A stretch of 64,000 nucleotides of DNA from JAJEFO01 sp022819605 (lineage in GTDB: Bacteria > Pseudomonadota > Alphaproteobacteria > Rhodobacterales > Rhodobacteraceae): NCBI GenBank assembly GCA_965221545.1, contig OZ244901.1, positions 4,216,001-4,280,000 on the forward strand, written 5' to 3'. The notes beneath the pieces are model-generated. The model worked only from the letters and a program-made list of their open reading frames with translations. It was not told where the DNA came from and did no database searches. Position numbers and translations under genes: made by a program. Shown here in pieces: positions 26,003-35,089 of the stretch (positions are counted from its first letter, which is position 1; each line of letters starts with the position of its first letter).

Positions 26003-26023
26003 GGCGGCCTTTCCCAGGCCGCC
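26003..26023. other. GC-rich hairpin between fdhB and fdhC
   Basis: GGCGGCCT, a 5-base loop TTCCC, and AGGCCGCC form a perfect 8-bp stem 16 bases after the fdhB stop. There is no T-run, so it is more likely an mRNA-stability or partial-termination element than a full terminator. Confidence 0.5.
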
Positions 26024-26049
26024 TCCCCCCATTCCAACGGCCGCCTACG

Positions 26050-27273
26050 ATGCGGAGGATTGCCGACGTGCTGCGTTTGTACATTTTTGCATTGATTCTT
26101 GCATCCGTCATCGCCGCGCCCGCCGTCGCTCAGGACAGCATGGCGCCCGATCGCAGCGCCACCGGAGGCGCACAGACGCTGGAGGACATCCTGGCCCGCC
26201 AGCGCGGCGAAGGGATTGACGACACGTTCCGCAGAAAGAACACGGGCAATCCGGACACGGCTGCCGGCATCGCACAGCAACTTGGCACGTTGGGCGGCTC
26301 TTCTGATCCTGAACTCTGGCGCGCACTGCGCTACGGCTCCGTGGACGTATCGGTCTCTTCCGGCGGCGAGGTCGCTGCAGTGCTGGTGCAGGACGGAGGG
26401 ATGTGGTGGCTTGATTTTCGGCGGACGACTCTCAAGAACTGGGGCGGTTACTTCCTGCTCGGCGTTATCGGAGCCCTGGTTGCATTCTTCCTCTTGCGCG
26501 GACGCATACGGATCGATGCGCCCAAGACGGGCCGAACGGTTGTTCGCTTCCAGTCAGTCGAGCGCTTCGCCCATTGGCTGCTGGCCGGATCGTTCATTCT
26601 CCTGGGCCTTACGGGACTGCTGACGCTCTTCGGCCGCACCGTACTGATTCCAGCCTTCGGGCGCGAGGCCAATTCGTTCATCCTCATTGCAAGCAAGTGG
26701 GTGCATAACAACGCGGCCTGGGCCTTCATGGTCGGGCTGGTCATGATTTTCGTCTTCTGGGTCTGGCACAACCTGCCCCACCGGACCGACCTTAAATGGA
26801 TAGCACAGTTCGGTGGCATCATCGGCTCGAAGCATCCCCCTGCCAAGAAGTTCAATGCCGGTCAAAAGGTGATCTTCTGGTCGGTCGTGATTCTTGGCGC
26901 ATCGATCTCGGCCTCGGGGCTGTCACTGCTCTTTCCGTTCGAGATTCCAATGTTCGCCAAGACCTTCGTGATCCTCAACGACCTCGGGATCACCGCGATG
27001 CTGGGACTTGATCCGTTGCCTGTGGAGCTGACGCCGCAGGAAGAGATGCAGTATGCCCAGCTCTGGCACGCGATCGTCTCGTTCGTCCTTATGGGCATCA
27101 TCATTGCGCACATCTACATCGGTTCGCTTGGAATGGAGGGCGCATTCGACGCCATGGGAACCGGCGAGGTGGACGAGGCGTGGGCGCATCAGCACCATTC
27201 AATCTGGCTCGATGACATGAAGGCCGCTGACAAGGGTGAGCGCGCAACGGGTGACGCGACCGCGGCCGAATAG
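26050..27273 (+). CDS. fdhC: Formate dehydrogenase gamma subunit, cytochrome b556
   Basis: 407 residues. A signal peptide (VLRLYIFALILASVIAAPAVAQ) leads to about 110 periplasmic residues, then a helix (GGYFLLGVIGALVAFFLL), followed by four cytochrome b helices with candidate haem histidines in VERFAHWLLAGSF, ASKWVHNNAAWAF and QLWHAIVSFVLMGIIIAHIYIG. This is the long form found in alphaproteobacteria. It anchors the complex and passes electrons to quinone. Its stop TAG is immediately followed by the ATG of the WD40-cytochrome gene. Confidence 0.93.
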   Translation: MRRIADVLRLYIFALILASVIAAPAVAQDSMAPDRSATGGAQTLEDILARQRGEGIDDTFRRKNTGNPDTAAGIAQQLGTLGGSSDPELWRALRYGSVDVSVSSGGEVAAVLVQDGGMWWLDFRRTTLKNWGGYFLLGVIGALVAFFLLRGRIRIDAPKTGRTVVRFQSVERFAHWLLAGSFILLGLTGLLTLFGRTVLIPAFGREANSFILIASKWVHNNAAWAFMVGLVMIFVFWVWHNLPHRTDLKWIAQFGGIIGSKHPPAKKFNAGQKVIFWSVVILGASISASGLSLLFPFEIPMFAKTFVILNDLGITAMLGLDPLPVELTPQEEMQYAQLWHAIVSFVLMGIIIAHIYIGSLGMEGAFDAMGTGEVDEAWAHQHHSIWLDDMKAADKGERATGDATAAE

Positions 27274-28578
27274 ATGCGAACCGTCTCCGCGCTGCTAGCC
27301 GGATTGGCACTCTCGACATACCCCGCACTGGCGCAGGACTTCACAACGCTCAAAGGACACGGTGGCCCGGTCATGGGTCTTGCCGTCTCCGAGAGCGGGG
27401 AAGTCGCGAGCGCCAGTTTCGACAATTCAGTGGGGCGCTGGCAGAACCGCACGCCGCAATGGCTCGAGGGCCACGCCGCCGCTGTCATCGACTTGATCTT
27501 CCTGCCCGACGGGCGCATCGCGTCGGGGGCGGATGACTTTTCCATCTGGCTTTGGGACGGCTCGGATGGGCGTGAACTCGGTCGCCACAAGGGAAAGGTC
27601 ACCGACCTTGCAGTGTCCCATGACGGCGCGACCCTGGCTTCGGCCAGCTGGGGCGGCATGATCGGGATCTGGCCGCTTGCTGATCCCGATGCCACGCCCG
27701 TACTGCTTGACCTGCGCGACACCGGCGCCAATGACGTTGCATTTTCGCCGGACGGCGGACTGCTTTATGCCGCGACCTCCAAGGGGGACATCCGCGTCTA
27801 CGACCTTTCGGCGCCCGACAGCGCCCGGTTTCGGACGCTGGTGCGACACGGATTCGCGATCAACGAAATGGTGTTGTCGCCGGACGGGTCGTGGATGGCC
27901 TATGGCGCCGTCGATGGCGTGACCCGGGTAATCGACACCCAGACCGGCACCGTGCTTCGCGATTTCACGCTCGAACGGCGGCCCATCCTTGCCATGGCCT
28001 ACCATGGCGACACCGGGAAGCTGGCGATCAGCGACGGGCATGGGTACATCTCGGTGATTTCCACCGAAACCTGGCGCATCGAACGCGACTTCCACGCGAC
28101 CCGGAGAGGTCCGGTCTGGGCGCTGGCATTTTCGCCCGATGGATCCGTCATCTGGGCCGGCGGGCTCGACAGCGTCGTCTATGGCTGGCCGATCGAACTG
28201 CTGGACCGTTTCGAGCCGACCATGGGCACGCCGCACAGCTTCCTGAAAGACCCCGGATCGATGTCGAACGGTGAGCGTCAGTTCATGCGCAAGTGCTCGA
28301 TCTGCCACGCACTTGAGGCCGGCGATTCGCGCAAGGCGGGGCCGAACCTCAACGGCGTCTTTGGTCGTCTCGCCGGAACGGTTCCAGGGTACCGGTATTC
28401 TGACATACTTGACGGCTCGGACATCATCTGGAGCGAGGAAACGATCGATGCCCTTTTCGATCTCGGCCCTGACCACTATATTCCAGGCTCCAAGATGCCG
28501 ATGCAGCAGATCGCTGCGCCAGCGGACCGTCGGGACCTGATAGAATTCTTGAGGGTGGCAACTGGAAATGGGAACTAG
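27274..28578 (+). CDS. Exported WD40-repeat/cytochrome c fusion protein
   Basis: 434 residues. Signal peptide MRTVSALLAGLALSTYPALAQ, then about seven WD40-type blades (residues about 25-310; GHGGPVMGLAVSESGEVASAS, LEGHAAAVIDLIFLPDGRIASG, VTDLAVSHDGATLASASWGGMIGIW and so on). A class I cytochrome c domain follows with the haem motif CSICH at about 340, KAGPNLNGVFGR, and Met in PGSKMPMQQI as the likely sixth ligand. It directly abuts fdhC. It is likely a periplasmic electron acceptor or docking protein for the formate dehydrogenase. The WD40 propeller could hold partner proteins; this is inference. Confidence 0.88.
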   Translation: MRTVSALLAGLALSTYPALAQDFTTLKGHGGPVMGLAVSESGEVASASFDNSVGRWQNRTPQWLEGHAAAVIDLIFLPDGRIASGADDFSIWLWDGSDGRELGRHKGKVTDLAVSHDGATLASASWGGMIGIWPLADPDATPVLLDLRDTGANDVAFSPDGGLLYAATSKGDIRVYDLSAPDSARFRTLVRHGFAINEMVLSPDGSWMAYGAVDGVTRVIDTQTGTVLRDFTLERRPILAMAYHGDTGKLAISDGHGYISVISTETWRIERDFHATRRGPVWALAFSPDGSVIWAGGLDSVVYGWPIELLDRFEPTMGTPHSFLKDPGSMSNGERQFMRKCSICHALEAGDSRKAGPNLNGVFGRLAGTVPGYRYSDILDGSDIIWSEETIDALFDLGPDHYIPGSKMPMQQIAAPADRRDLIEFLRVATGNGN

Positions 28579-28581
28579 GAA

Positions 28582-28716
28582 ATGAAGTCCATGTGGGCAG
28601 GCCTTGCCGGTGTCGTCGTGATCACCGTCGTGGCATATTTCGTTCTCGGGGAACTGGGTTTCTCCTCGGCGGAACGCGGATCAGGCAGCGCCGTTCGGCT
28701 CGAGACGTCGAACTGA
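28582..28716 (+). CDS. 44-aa single-span membrane peptide
   Basis: Reads MKSMWAGLAGVVVITVVAYF then VLGELGFSSAERGSGSAVRLETSN. One transmembrane helix (residues about 4-22) and a short polar tail. The start has the RBS CTAGGAA, three bases after the WD40-cytochrome stop, and the downstream gene begins within 70 bases. Position, RBS and helix make a real gene likely; the function is unknown, perhaps an accessory subunit of the membrane complex. Confidence 0.65.
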   Translation: MKSMWAGLAGVVVITVVAYFVLGELGFSSAERGSGSAVRLETSN

Positions 28717-28776
28717 CCGGCCTTGGCCGTGCGGAAACGAACGATTTCCGGTTTCGCAGCGGTGCGGCATTTCCGA

Positions 28777-30807
28777 ATGCCGTCAATTCTCTGTCTGGCA
28801 GTCGCAATTGCATTCGCTGGCGTTGGCACAGCAGGAGCCGTCTCGCCGGAAACCGTGAATTCCGTTGTATCGGTCTTGCCGCAATGGCCCGGGCGCCCGC
28901 AGGGCGGATCCGGAGGCCCTCCGGGTGCAAGCCCCGAGGGCAGCGGCGTTGCCCTTCGTCCAGACGTCATCGCAACGGCATTGCACGTCATCGAAGCGGC
29001 CGACCGGATTGAGGTTCGCCTTGCAGACGGCCGCATTCTCCCGGCCAGCGTGATCGCCCGCGATCCACTCAGCGACATCGCACTCTTGAGCGTCGACGCG
29101 GGTCTCGCACCGTTCGATCCGGCGTCCGACCCGGCACTCGCCGACCCGGTCTGTTCCATCGGCAATTCCTTTGGCCTCGGACTTTCCGTAACCTGCGGGG
29201 TCGTCTCGGCCGTCCATGTCACGAACGCCGGATTCAACGCGGTCGAGGATTTCGTACAGACCGATGCGGCAATCAATCCCGGTGCATCCGGCGGCGCGCT
29301 CGTGGACCGGCAAGGCCGACTGGTCGGCATGGTTTCGGCGATTTTCGCATCGCGGGGCGACACCAGCACAGGGGTCGGATTCGCCGTGTCTGCCGAGCTT
29401 CTGTGGCGAGTAACCGAAGCCCTGCTCTCCGACGGCAAGGCAATCTATCCATCGCCGGGTTGGAGGCTTGATGTGCCTCGCCGGGACCAATTGGCGCACC
29501 TGGCCGCGCCCGTGGTCACAGCCCTCCGCGTCGGAGGCCCGGCGGAAGAAGCGGGCGTTCGGAAGGGCGATCTCGTCGTCGCCGTCGGCGAGCGGCGCAC
29601 AAGGAGCCCCCGCGACACCGTATCGGCCCTTGCCGTCCTGCCCGAAAGCGCCCGCACCGTCGAAGTAGCGATCGTGCGCGGCAATGCCGAACTGCAAGTG
29701 ACACTGCCGCTGCGTTCAGGAGCGATCATCGAAAGTGGTACCGTTTCGCCGCAGGTCAGCCATGGAGACTGCCCCCATCCCGCATCCGTCTGCATCATGC
29801 GTCAGGCCGTCTTTCCAGTGTCCAGTTTCGACCCGATGGCCAGCGCAACCCGGATCGCTTCAACGCTGCTGGTCACCAATCGGCACGTGGTGGGCGACAG
29901 GACGGACGCGGTGGTGCATACGCCTGACGGGCCACGCGGCGCGGAGGTCGTCGCGTCGGACTACCTTGGTGACCTGGTGCTCTTGAGCGTCAATGGCCTG
30001 CCCGAAGGCGGGCACGTGCCGACCCTGAATGACAGCGCCGCCGGAACGGCGCAACTCTACGTGGTAGGTGCCGATGTCAGCCGCCAGGAAGTGCGGGTTC
30101 TTGACCCCGGAGCACTGATTGCCGGACCTGCCGAAGAAGCAGAGCTCGGTCGAATCCATGTCACGGCGCGAATGCAGCCAGGCTTCAGTGGCGGAGCCCT
30201 GGTGGACGAGAACGGCAATCTCGTGGGCATTGCCGTTGGCGGGGGCGAAGGACGCTACGAGGCAATCCCTCTGGCGCAGGTCGCCAGGCTGCTCGATGGA
30301 CGCAACAGCGACGCGGCCCCCGAACTGACGGAATGGCTTGGTCGGGCCTTCGCCAATTGTGCGGGCCAGATCGATGCCGCCGCAAGCGGCGCCAAGGTCG
30401 AGCCACAAACTGTTGTGGACATGTGCTCGACGGCGTTCAATCAAGGCCAGCTCCTTGAAGCTGGCCGCATGCTTGCCAAATCGGGGTCTTTTGACGGTGC
30501 GGCCGCGCTCCACGGGCAAGCCGTCCGCCAGACTCCGAACTCGATCAACGCACGCCTGTCGCTGCTTGCATCCATGCAGATGGCCGCAAGGTTCGAGGAC
30601 ATGATCGAACACGCCCAATGGCTGATCGGGATGGCACCGGATGATCCGCGGGCACTCCGCATCGCAATCCAGTCCGGCGTATGGGGCGACGTTCCGGAAC
30701 TGGCCGAAGAGGCTTACCGGCTTCTGCTTGATGCCGACCCGCGCCAGGCCCAGGCGGCCCGCCGCTTCATCGACAGCGCCCCGCCGGCGCCACCGCGTCG
30801 GAACTAG
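28777..30807 (+). CDS. Exported double trypsin-like protease with PDZ-like and TPR-like regions
   Basis: 676 residues from ATG 28777; GTG 28762 and TTG 28723 are alternative starts in frame. A signal peptide (SILCLAVAIAFAGVGTAGA) leads to a first trypsin-like domain with His70, Asp100 and Ser171 (NPGASGGAL), then a PDZ-like stretch (PVVTALRVGGPAEEAGVRKGDLVVAVG). A second domain carries NRHVVGD, DYLGDLVLLS and QPGFSGGALV. Both triads look complete. The C-terminal 170 residues are helical and TPR-like (AFNQGQLLEAGRMLA, AALHGQAVRQTPNS). Lying at the end of the formate dehydrogenase operon it may act in quality control or processing of the exported complex. Confidence 0.85.
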   Translation: MPSILCLAVAIAFAGVGTAGAVSPETVNSVVSVLPQWPGRPQGGSGGPPGASPEGSGVALRPDVIATALHVIEAADRIEVRLADGRILPASVIARDPLSDIALLSVDAGLAPFDPASDPALADPVCSIGNSFGLGLSVTCGVVSAVHVTNAGFNAVEDFVQTDAAINPGASGGALVDRQGRLVGMVSAIFASRGDTSTGVGFAVSAELLWRVTEALLSDGKAIYPSPGWRLDVPRRDQLAHLAAPVVTALRVGGPAEEAGVRKGDLVVAVGERRTRSPRDTVSALAVLPESARTVEVAIVRGNAELQVTLPLRSGAIIESGTVSPQVSHGDCPHPASVCIMRQAVFPVSSFDPMASATRIASTLLVTNRHVVGDRTDAVVHTPDGPRGAEVVASDYLGDLVLLSVNGLPEGGHVPTLNDSAAGTAQLYVVGADVSRQEVRVLDPGALIAGPAEEAELGRIHVTARMQPGFSGGALVDENGNLVGIAVGGGEGRYEAIPLAQVARLLDGRNSDAAPELTEWLGRAFANCAGQIDAAASGAKVEPQTVVDMCSTAFNQGQLLEAGRMLAKSGSFDGAAALHGQAVRQTPNSINARLSLLASMQMAARFEDMIEHAQWLIGMAPDDPRALRIAIQSGVWGDVPELAEEAYRLLLDADPRQAQAARRFIDSAPPAPPRRN

Positions 30808-30813
30808 CTCGCG

Positions 30814-30915
30814 ATGACGGCGCTCTCGACTGCCGCGATCGTGCCCCTGATCATCATCGGCGCGGTTCTTGAACGCTTCATCATAAAGGGAATGGCCGCT
30901 GGCGCCGTGAAGTGA
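30814..30915 (+). pseudogene. C-terminal remnant of a carbohydrate ABC transporter permease
   Basis: 33 residues, MTALSTAAIVPLIIIGAVLE then RFIIKGMAAGAVK, match the last membrane helix and the RxxxxGMxAGAVK tail of MalG/UgpE-type sugar permeases. The 250 residues that should precede it are absent; the protease gene ends six bases before. A deletion join is implied, and the sugar ABC system is otherwise missing from the window. Confidence 0.65.
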
Positions 30916-31126
30916 CGCTGACAGAGACCGACCTGCACTTTCTGCGCCTTGTGCAGAATGCGAAGATCGGGGCTCTCGATCAGGAGGACTGAAACGAGGC
31001 TGGCTGCAACTGCGCAGTACGGCGTGGCCCTGCCCGGACGAACGGATCAAGCCTTGCCCTGGCCTGACCCTTCGTCGTTTCAAGGCATGACTGACGTATT
31101 GAAGCCAGGAAGCTGGCATGACGTCA

Positions 31127-32641
31127 CTACTGATCCGCCGCCTCCAGGTCTTCGCTCAATTCGGCCGCGATATCCTTCGTCTTCTCGTAGAGACGCAAGA
31201 AGCGTCGGTAGTGACGGTCATGCATGGCCGAGCGTCTCGGACTGACTTTCTCCGCCGACGGATTCCAGACAGCAATGTCCTCCCACTGAGCCTGCCCGAC
31301 GGCGAGGGCTGCGAGGAATGCGTCACCATAGCTCGCGCCGACCGTGGTCCTGCTGACGGTCTGGACAACGTCGCCAAAGTCCGAGGTTGACTGCAACCAG
31401 AGTGAATTCCTCGTGCCTCCGCCGACAGCCAGAATGCGTTCCGGTTTTGCGCCTGCATCGCGGTAGGTCTCGATCACGTGGGCGGTGCCCATGGCGATGC
31501 CTTCGATCAACGCGCGGTAGATGTCGCCTCTTGTATGGGTCAGGTTCAGTCCGAACAAGACACCTTTCGCCTTTGGGTCGTGAATCGGCGTGCGCTCTCC
31601 CGAAAAGTAGGGAAGCACTATCAGGCCATTGGAGCCGGGCGGTGATTCGGCGGCCTCGGAAGCAAGCCTGGGAAACGCCTCTTCGCGACGAAGATCCCCG
31701 GCGAGCTGGTCGCGAAACCAGTGGGTGAGGGTACCCGAGGTCGCGAGCCCCGCCATGGATGCATGCTGACCAGGGACCAGCCAGGGCGCATACCAGAGGC
31801 GCGGGTCTCGAACCGGTTCGTCGGTCACCTGGATGACGAAAACGGTCGAGCCATACATCATCATCATGTCGCCAGGATTGCGAACGCCAACGCTGACCGC
31901 TTCCGCCGCCGCATCGATGGTGCCACATGTAACGGGCGTGCCCTCGGCGAGGCCCGTTTCGGCGGCGGCCCAAGCGGTGACGAAGCCCGCAATTTCACTG
32001 CTCCAACTCAGATTCGGCAGCCGATCCAGCGAAACGATCTCGCCGGTCAGCGCATCCGACCAGCCAAGCCTGCCCACGTCATACAGCGGGCTGAAATTTG
32101 CAGCCGTATAGTGGTCGATCACGTATTCCCCGGTCAGGCGGTGCGTGATGAAACTCGTCGAGGTCAGTATCTTGTGCGTCCTGGCATGCAGATCGGGATG
32201 GTTTCGCTTGAGCCATAGGACTTTCGGGCCGACCGATTGCGACGTCAGGGCGTTGCCGCAGGCCGCGAGAATTTCATCTTCACCGATCCCGGCGTTGAGG
32301 TAGGCGATCTCCTTCTCCGCTCTGGTATCCACGCCGTACAGGACACCGTTCATCAGCGGCTTTCCATCGGCATCGACAGGCAGCATGCAGGGGCCGATGG
32401 CCGAGACCGCGAGCGCTGCAATGTCGTTGGGATCGATGCCGCTCTCGGCAATGAGCTGGCGGATGATCCGTACTGTATCGCCCCACCAATCCTCTTCCGG
32501 CCGATGCTCGGCCCAGCCCGGCTGCGGCCCAAGCATCTCATGCGGATGCGCGGCCTGCGCGACTATTCTGCCAGTACGGACGCACACCAGGGCTCCCTTG
32601 GATTCGTAGGTCCCTATGTCGATGCCGAGAGTGTATGTCAT
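31127..32641 (-). CDS. FGGY-family carbohydrate kinase (xylulokinase-like)
   Basis: 504 residues, full FGGY length. The N-terminal ATPase motif LGIDIGTYESKGALV, the substrate region PGWAEHRPEEDWW, and the C-terminal phosphate-binding ILAVGGGTRNSLWLQ are all present; TPVTCGTIDAAAEAVSVGV matches the family hinge. It phosphorylates a sugar or polyol; xylulose is a guess from overall likeness. It is the last gene of a minus operon with an M42 peptidase, a BtpA protein and a broken PfkB kinase. Loss of the PfkB kinase and of the sugar permease nearby suggests the pathway may be partly defunct. Confidence 0.85.
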   Translation of the reverse strand: MTYTLGIDIGTYESKGALVCVRTGRIVAQAAHPHEMLGPQPGWAEHRPEEDWWGDTVRIIRQLIAESGIDPNDIAALAVSAIGPCMLPVDADGKPLMNGVLYGVDTRAEKEIAYLNAGIGEDEILAACGNALTSQSVGPKVLWLKRNHPDLHARTHKILTSTSFITHRLTGEYVIDHYTAANFSPLYDVGRLGWSDALTGEIVSLDRLPNLSWSSEIAGFVTAWAAAETGLAEGTPVTCGTIDAAAEAVSVGVRNPGDMMMMYGSTVFVIQVTDEPVRDPRLWYAPWLVPGQHASMAGLATSGTLTHWFRDQLAGDLRREEAFPRLASEAAESPPGSNGLIVLPYFSGERTPIHDPKAKGVLFGLNLTHTRGDIYRALIEGIAMGTAHVIETYRDAGAKPERILAVGGGTRNSLWLQSTSDFGDVVQTVSRTTVGASYGDAFLAALAVGQAQWEDIAVWNPSAEKVSPRRSAMHDRHYRRFLRLYEKTKDIAAELSEDLEAADQ

Positions 32642-32659
32642 GGACTCCGGCCCCGGTTT

Positions 32660-33733
32660 TCAGTCGCGCGAAAGGCTGAAATGCGGGCCGATGCGATCCA
32701 GCGCTGCAATCAGGAGCTTGCACAATGCGTCGAGATCACGAAGGTCCACGACCTCGCGCGACGAATGCGAATAGCGCATCGGGAATCCCACGTCGATCGA
32801 CGCGACACCTTCGCCAACGAGTTGAACGTAGGACAGATCGGTCAGCGCTCCGGTTTGCGCACTTCGCTGGAGCGGCACGCCAATTTCGTCAGCGGCTTCC
32901 TCGAACAGCCGGACCAGCGCCGGGTGCGGGATCACTCCATTGAGCGTGCCTCGCCCGTGGAAACTGTAGAGGCTGATGCCCGGCCCCTGTCCTAGCCGCA
33001 TCTCGCCGCGATCAACCATGTCGGGCGTGTCGGTGGCAAGCATGAGGTCAACCTGAATGGCGATGTCCGGCAACAGCCGCTGCGCCAGCGGCTGCGCGCC
33101 ACGCAGGGAGAATTCCTCCTGCGTTGCAAATGCGACGTGAACGGTCGGGCCCTGCCCGCGGTCTGCAAGCATGCGGGCCACCTCGATCAGGACGGCGCAG
33201 CCGGCCCGGTCATCTATCGCGGGACCGGTCACGCGGTGTTCGCCCAATGCCGATCCGCCGGGCGTGTAAACGACCGGTGCACCGATTTGGATGCCGGCCG
33301 CCTCGGCCGCTTCACGGGATTCGAAACCGCAGTCGACGTAAAGGTCGGGATAGCGGACAACCGTGTATTTCTCGTCCGGAGTCGTGGCGTGGTGACTCTT
33401 GTTGGCAATGACTCCGTTGATGTCCCGGCCTTCGCCAAGGCAGATGGTCACCATTTGGCTGGCAAGTGCGCGCTCGGGCACTCCACCAAGACGTTCGAGG
33501 CGCAGAAAGCCGTCGGCTTCGATCTTGCGGACCACGAAACCGAGCTGATCCATGTGGGTGAACAGAAATACGCTCGGCCCGCTGCCCTCAAACGTGGTCC
33601 AAAGGTTGCCCAGCCTGTCACTTGCGCTGGGCAACGAACCGAGGTGATGGGCAATCCGCCGACGGACGCGATCTTCGTGCCCCGAAAGGCCAGGAATTGA
33701 CATCAGATCAGACAGGAGTTCGCGCACACTCAT
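32660..33733 (-). CDS. M42-family metallopeptidase (glutamyl aminopeptidase/endoglucanase-like)
   Basis: 357 residues from ATG 33733, which overlaps the BtpA stop by four bases (ATGA). The two-zinc M42 set is visible: THMDQLGFVVR (His), GPAIDDRAGCAVLIEVARM (Asp), FATQEEFSLRGAQ (Glu base and Glu ligand), DLMLATDTPDM (Asp) and MRYSHSSREVVDL (His). These tetrahedral aminopeptidases act on short peptides, but members embedded in sugar operons have been suspected of acting on glycoside-like substrates. Placement between an FGGY kinase and BtpA is typical of such sugar clusters. Confidence 0.88.
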   Translation of the reverse strand: MSVRELLSDLMSIPGLSGHEDRVRRRIAHHLGSLPSASDRLGNLWTTFEGSGPSVFLFTHMDQLGFVVRKIEADGFLRLERLGGVPERALASQMVTICLGEGRDINGVIANKSHHATTPDEKYTVVRYPDLYVDCGFESREAAEAAGIQIGAPVVYTPGGSALGEHRVTGPAIDDRAGCAVLIEVARMLADRGQGPTVHVAFATQEEFSLRGAQPLAQRLLPDIAIQVDLMLATDTPDMVDRGEMRLGQGPGISLYSFHGRGTLNGVIPHPALVRLFEEAADEIGVPLQRSAQTGALTDLSYVQLVGEGVASIDVGFPMRYSHSSREVVDLRDLDALCKLLIAALDRIGPHFSLSRD

Positions 33734-34533
33734 TCGGCGCACCTTGCCCGCTGCACGAAATCCCTCGCTCGATCAGGATCTATTGCCTGCCACGTATCAC
33801 CGTCGAACTTCAGTGCCGAGCCGACAATGCAGCCGTCGGCGATCTTCAGCACGTCGGCGACGGTCTCGTGCTTCACGCCGGTATTCGCCATGACCGGCGT
33901 GTCTGAAAGCACCGCCTTCACCGCTTCCAGGTCCTCCATGCGCGCAGCCTCGCCCGTGATGGTGCCGGAAACCAGCACGGCATCGGGGATCGAGGAAAAG
34001 ACCGCGGAACGTGCCCGGTCCGGGAGCGATCGGCGATCGAGGCTGTCGGCGAACTCGGCGGAGATGTTGTAGAACATTGCAAGGTCCGGACGCCCGAGAC
34101 GATCACGATAGCGCATCGCCTTGCCGGCATCGGGTGTCCAGGGCCCCATGTCCGAGGCATACGTGCCCGTGAAAATCTCCCGGCAGAAAGCGGCGCCCGT
34201 GGCAGCTGCAAGTGCGACCGTCGCCATCGGGTCCCAGAGCATGTTGACGCCAAAGGGCACCGCAATCTCGTCCTTCAGCTGCCCGATCACGAATGCCATG
34301 GTCGCAGTGGAGGCCGTATCGACATCGAATTCGTAGGGCCTGTCGTTCTCGTTGCCGAACATGACTGCATCGAATCCGGCCTCCTGAAGAGCTGCCAGAT
34401 CCGCACGCGCAGATTCGACGAGACCGTCAATGCCGGTCTTGGCATCATGGAGCGGCGATCCAGGCAATGCACCAATGTGAACCATGCCGATAAGCGGCTT
34501 GACCGTTCCGAAAAGCGTCTGAAACCTGGTCAT
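33730..34533 (-). CDS. BtpA/SgcQ-family protein
   Basis: 267 residues, with the family start KPLIGMVHIGALPGSPLH, the glycine-rich barrel segments AALQEAGFDAVMFGNENDRPYE and PFGVNMLWDPMATVALAAATGA, and the end VLSDTPVMANTGVKHETVADVL with DGCIVGSALK. It looks like a (beta/alpha)8 phosphate-binding barrel. BtpA was named for photosystem I biogenesis in cyanobacteria, but in proteobacterial sugar operons (SgcQ) it is presumed to be a sugar-phosphate enzyme. Its function here is unknown; operon with FGGY and PfkB kinases supports sugar phosphate metabolism. Confidence 0.88.
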   Translation of the reverse strand: MTRFQTLFGTVKPLIGMVHIGALPGSPLHDAKTGIDGLVESARADLAALQEAGFDAVMFGNENDRPYEFDVDTASTATMAFVIGQLKDEIAVPFGVNMLWDPMATVALAAATGAAFCREIFTGTYASDMGPWTPDAGKAMRYRDRLGRPDLAMFYNISAEFADSLDRRSLPDRARSAVFSSIPDAVLVSGTITGEAARMEDLEAVKAVLSDTPVMANTGVKHETVADVLKIADGCIVGSALKFDGDTWQAIDPDRARDFVQRARCAE

Positions 34534-34596
34534 CGATCTCTCCGCCCTGATGCCGCCCTTGCCGATGCCATGGGCCTGTGGAGCTGCGGTTCGCTC

Positions 34597-35040
34597 CTAC
34601 CTGCCGGCAAGAAATGCCTCGACGGCGGCGTGCGTGACCTCGGAACGCCGGTCAATCGGGGAGGACACAAGCAACGCAGCGGCAGCCTGGGCGAATCGCA
34701 ACGCCGACTTGAGCGAATCACCTGCAATGATTCGGGCGGCAAGAGCGCCCGTGAACATGTCCCCTGCCCCATGTGTGCTCACGACCTTGGTCGAAAATGC
34801 CGGATGATGTGTCATCCGAGCGTTCTCCAACAATATCGCGCCATTGGCACCTCGGGTCAAGATAACGGCACCCCGCACCCTACCAGCGAAAGTGGTCAGG
34901 GCAGCTTCCGGTTCGTGGTGCCTTGTCAGACCTTCAGCTTCGATGAGGTTCACGATCAGCAAATCGATGCGCTCGACCAACTCGGCGGGAAGCGGGCGCG
35001 CCAGCGCGGCGCAAGTCCTGATCCGCGCCCATTCGGCGGC
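34597..35040 (-). pseudogene. PfkB/ribokinase-family kinase, N-terminally truncated
   Basis: The C-terminal about 145 residues remain: ARPLPAELVERIDLLIVN, then GAVILTRGANGAILL, the anion-hole/catalytic signature STHGAGDMFTGALAA, and the helical end. A complete kinase has about 300 residues, and the substrate-binding N-terminal half is missing. Upstream of about 35040 the sequence passes into TnpB-like DNA on the same strand, so an insertion with deletion probably destroyed it. It was likely the first gene of the BtpA-M42-FGGY operon. Confidence 0.75.
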
Positions 35041-35089
35041 CGCGCCTGACGGTACAGATGGCGGGAATGCGCTGGATTCACGATCACTT

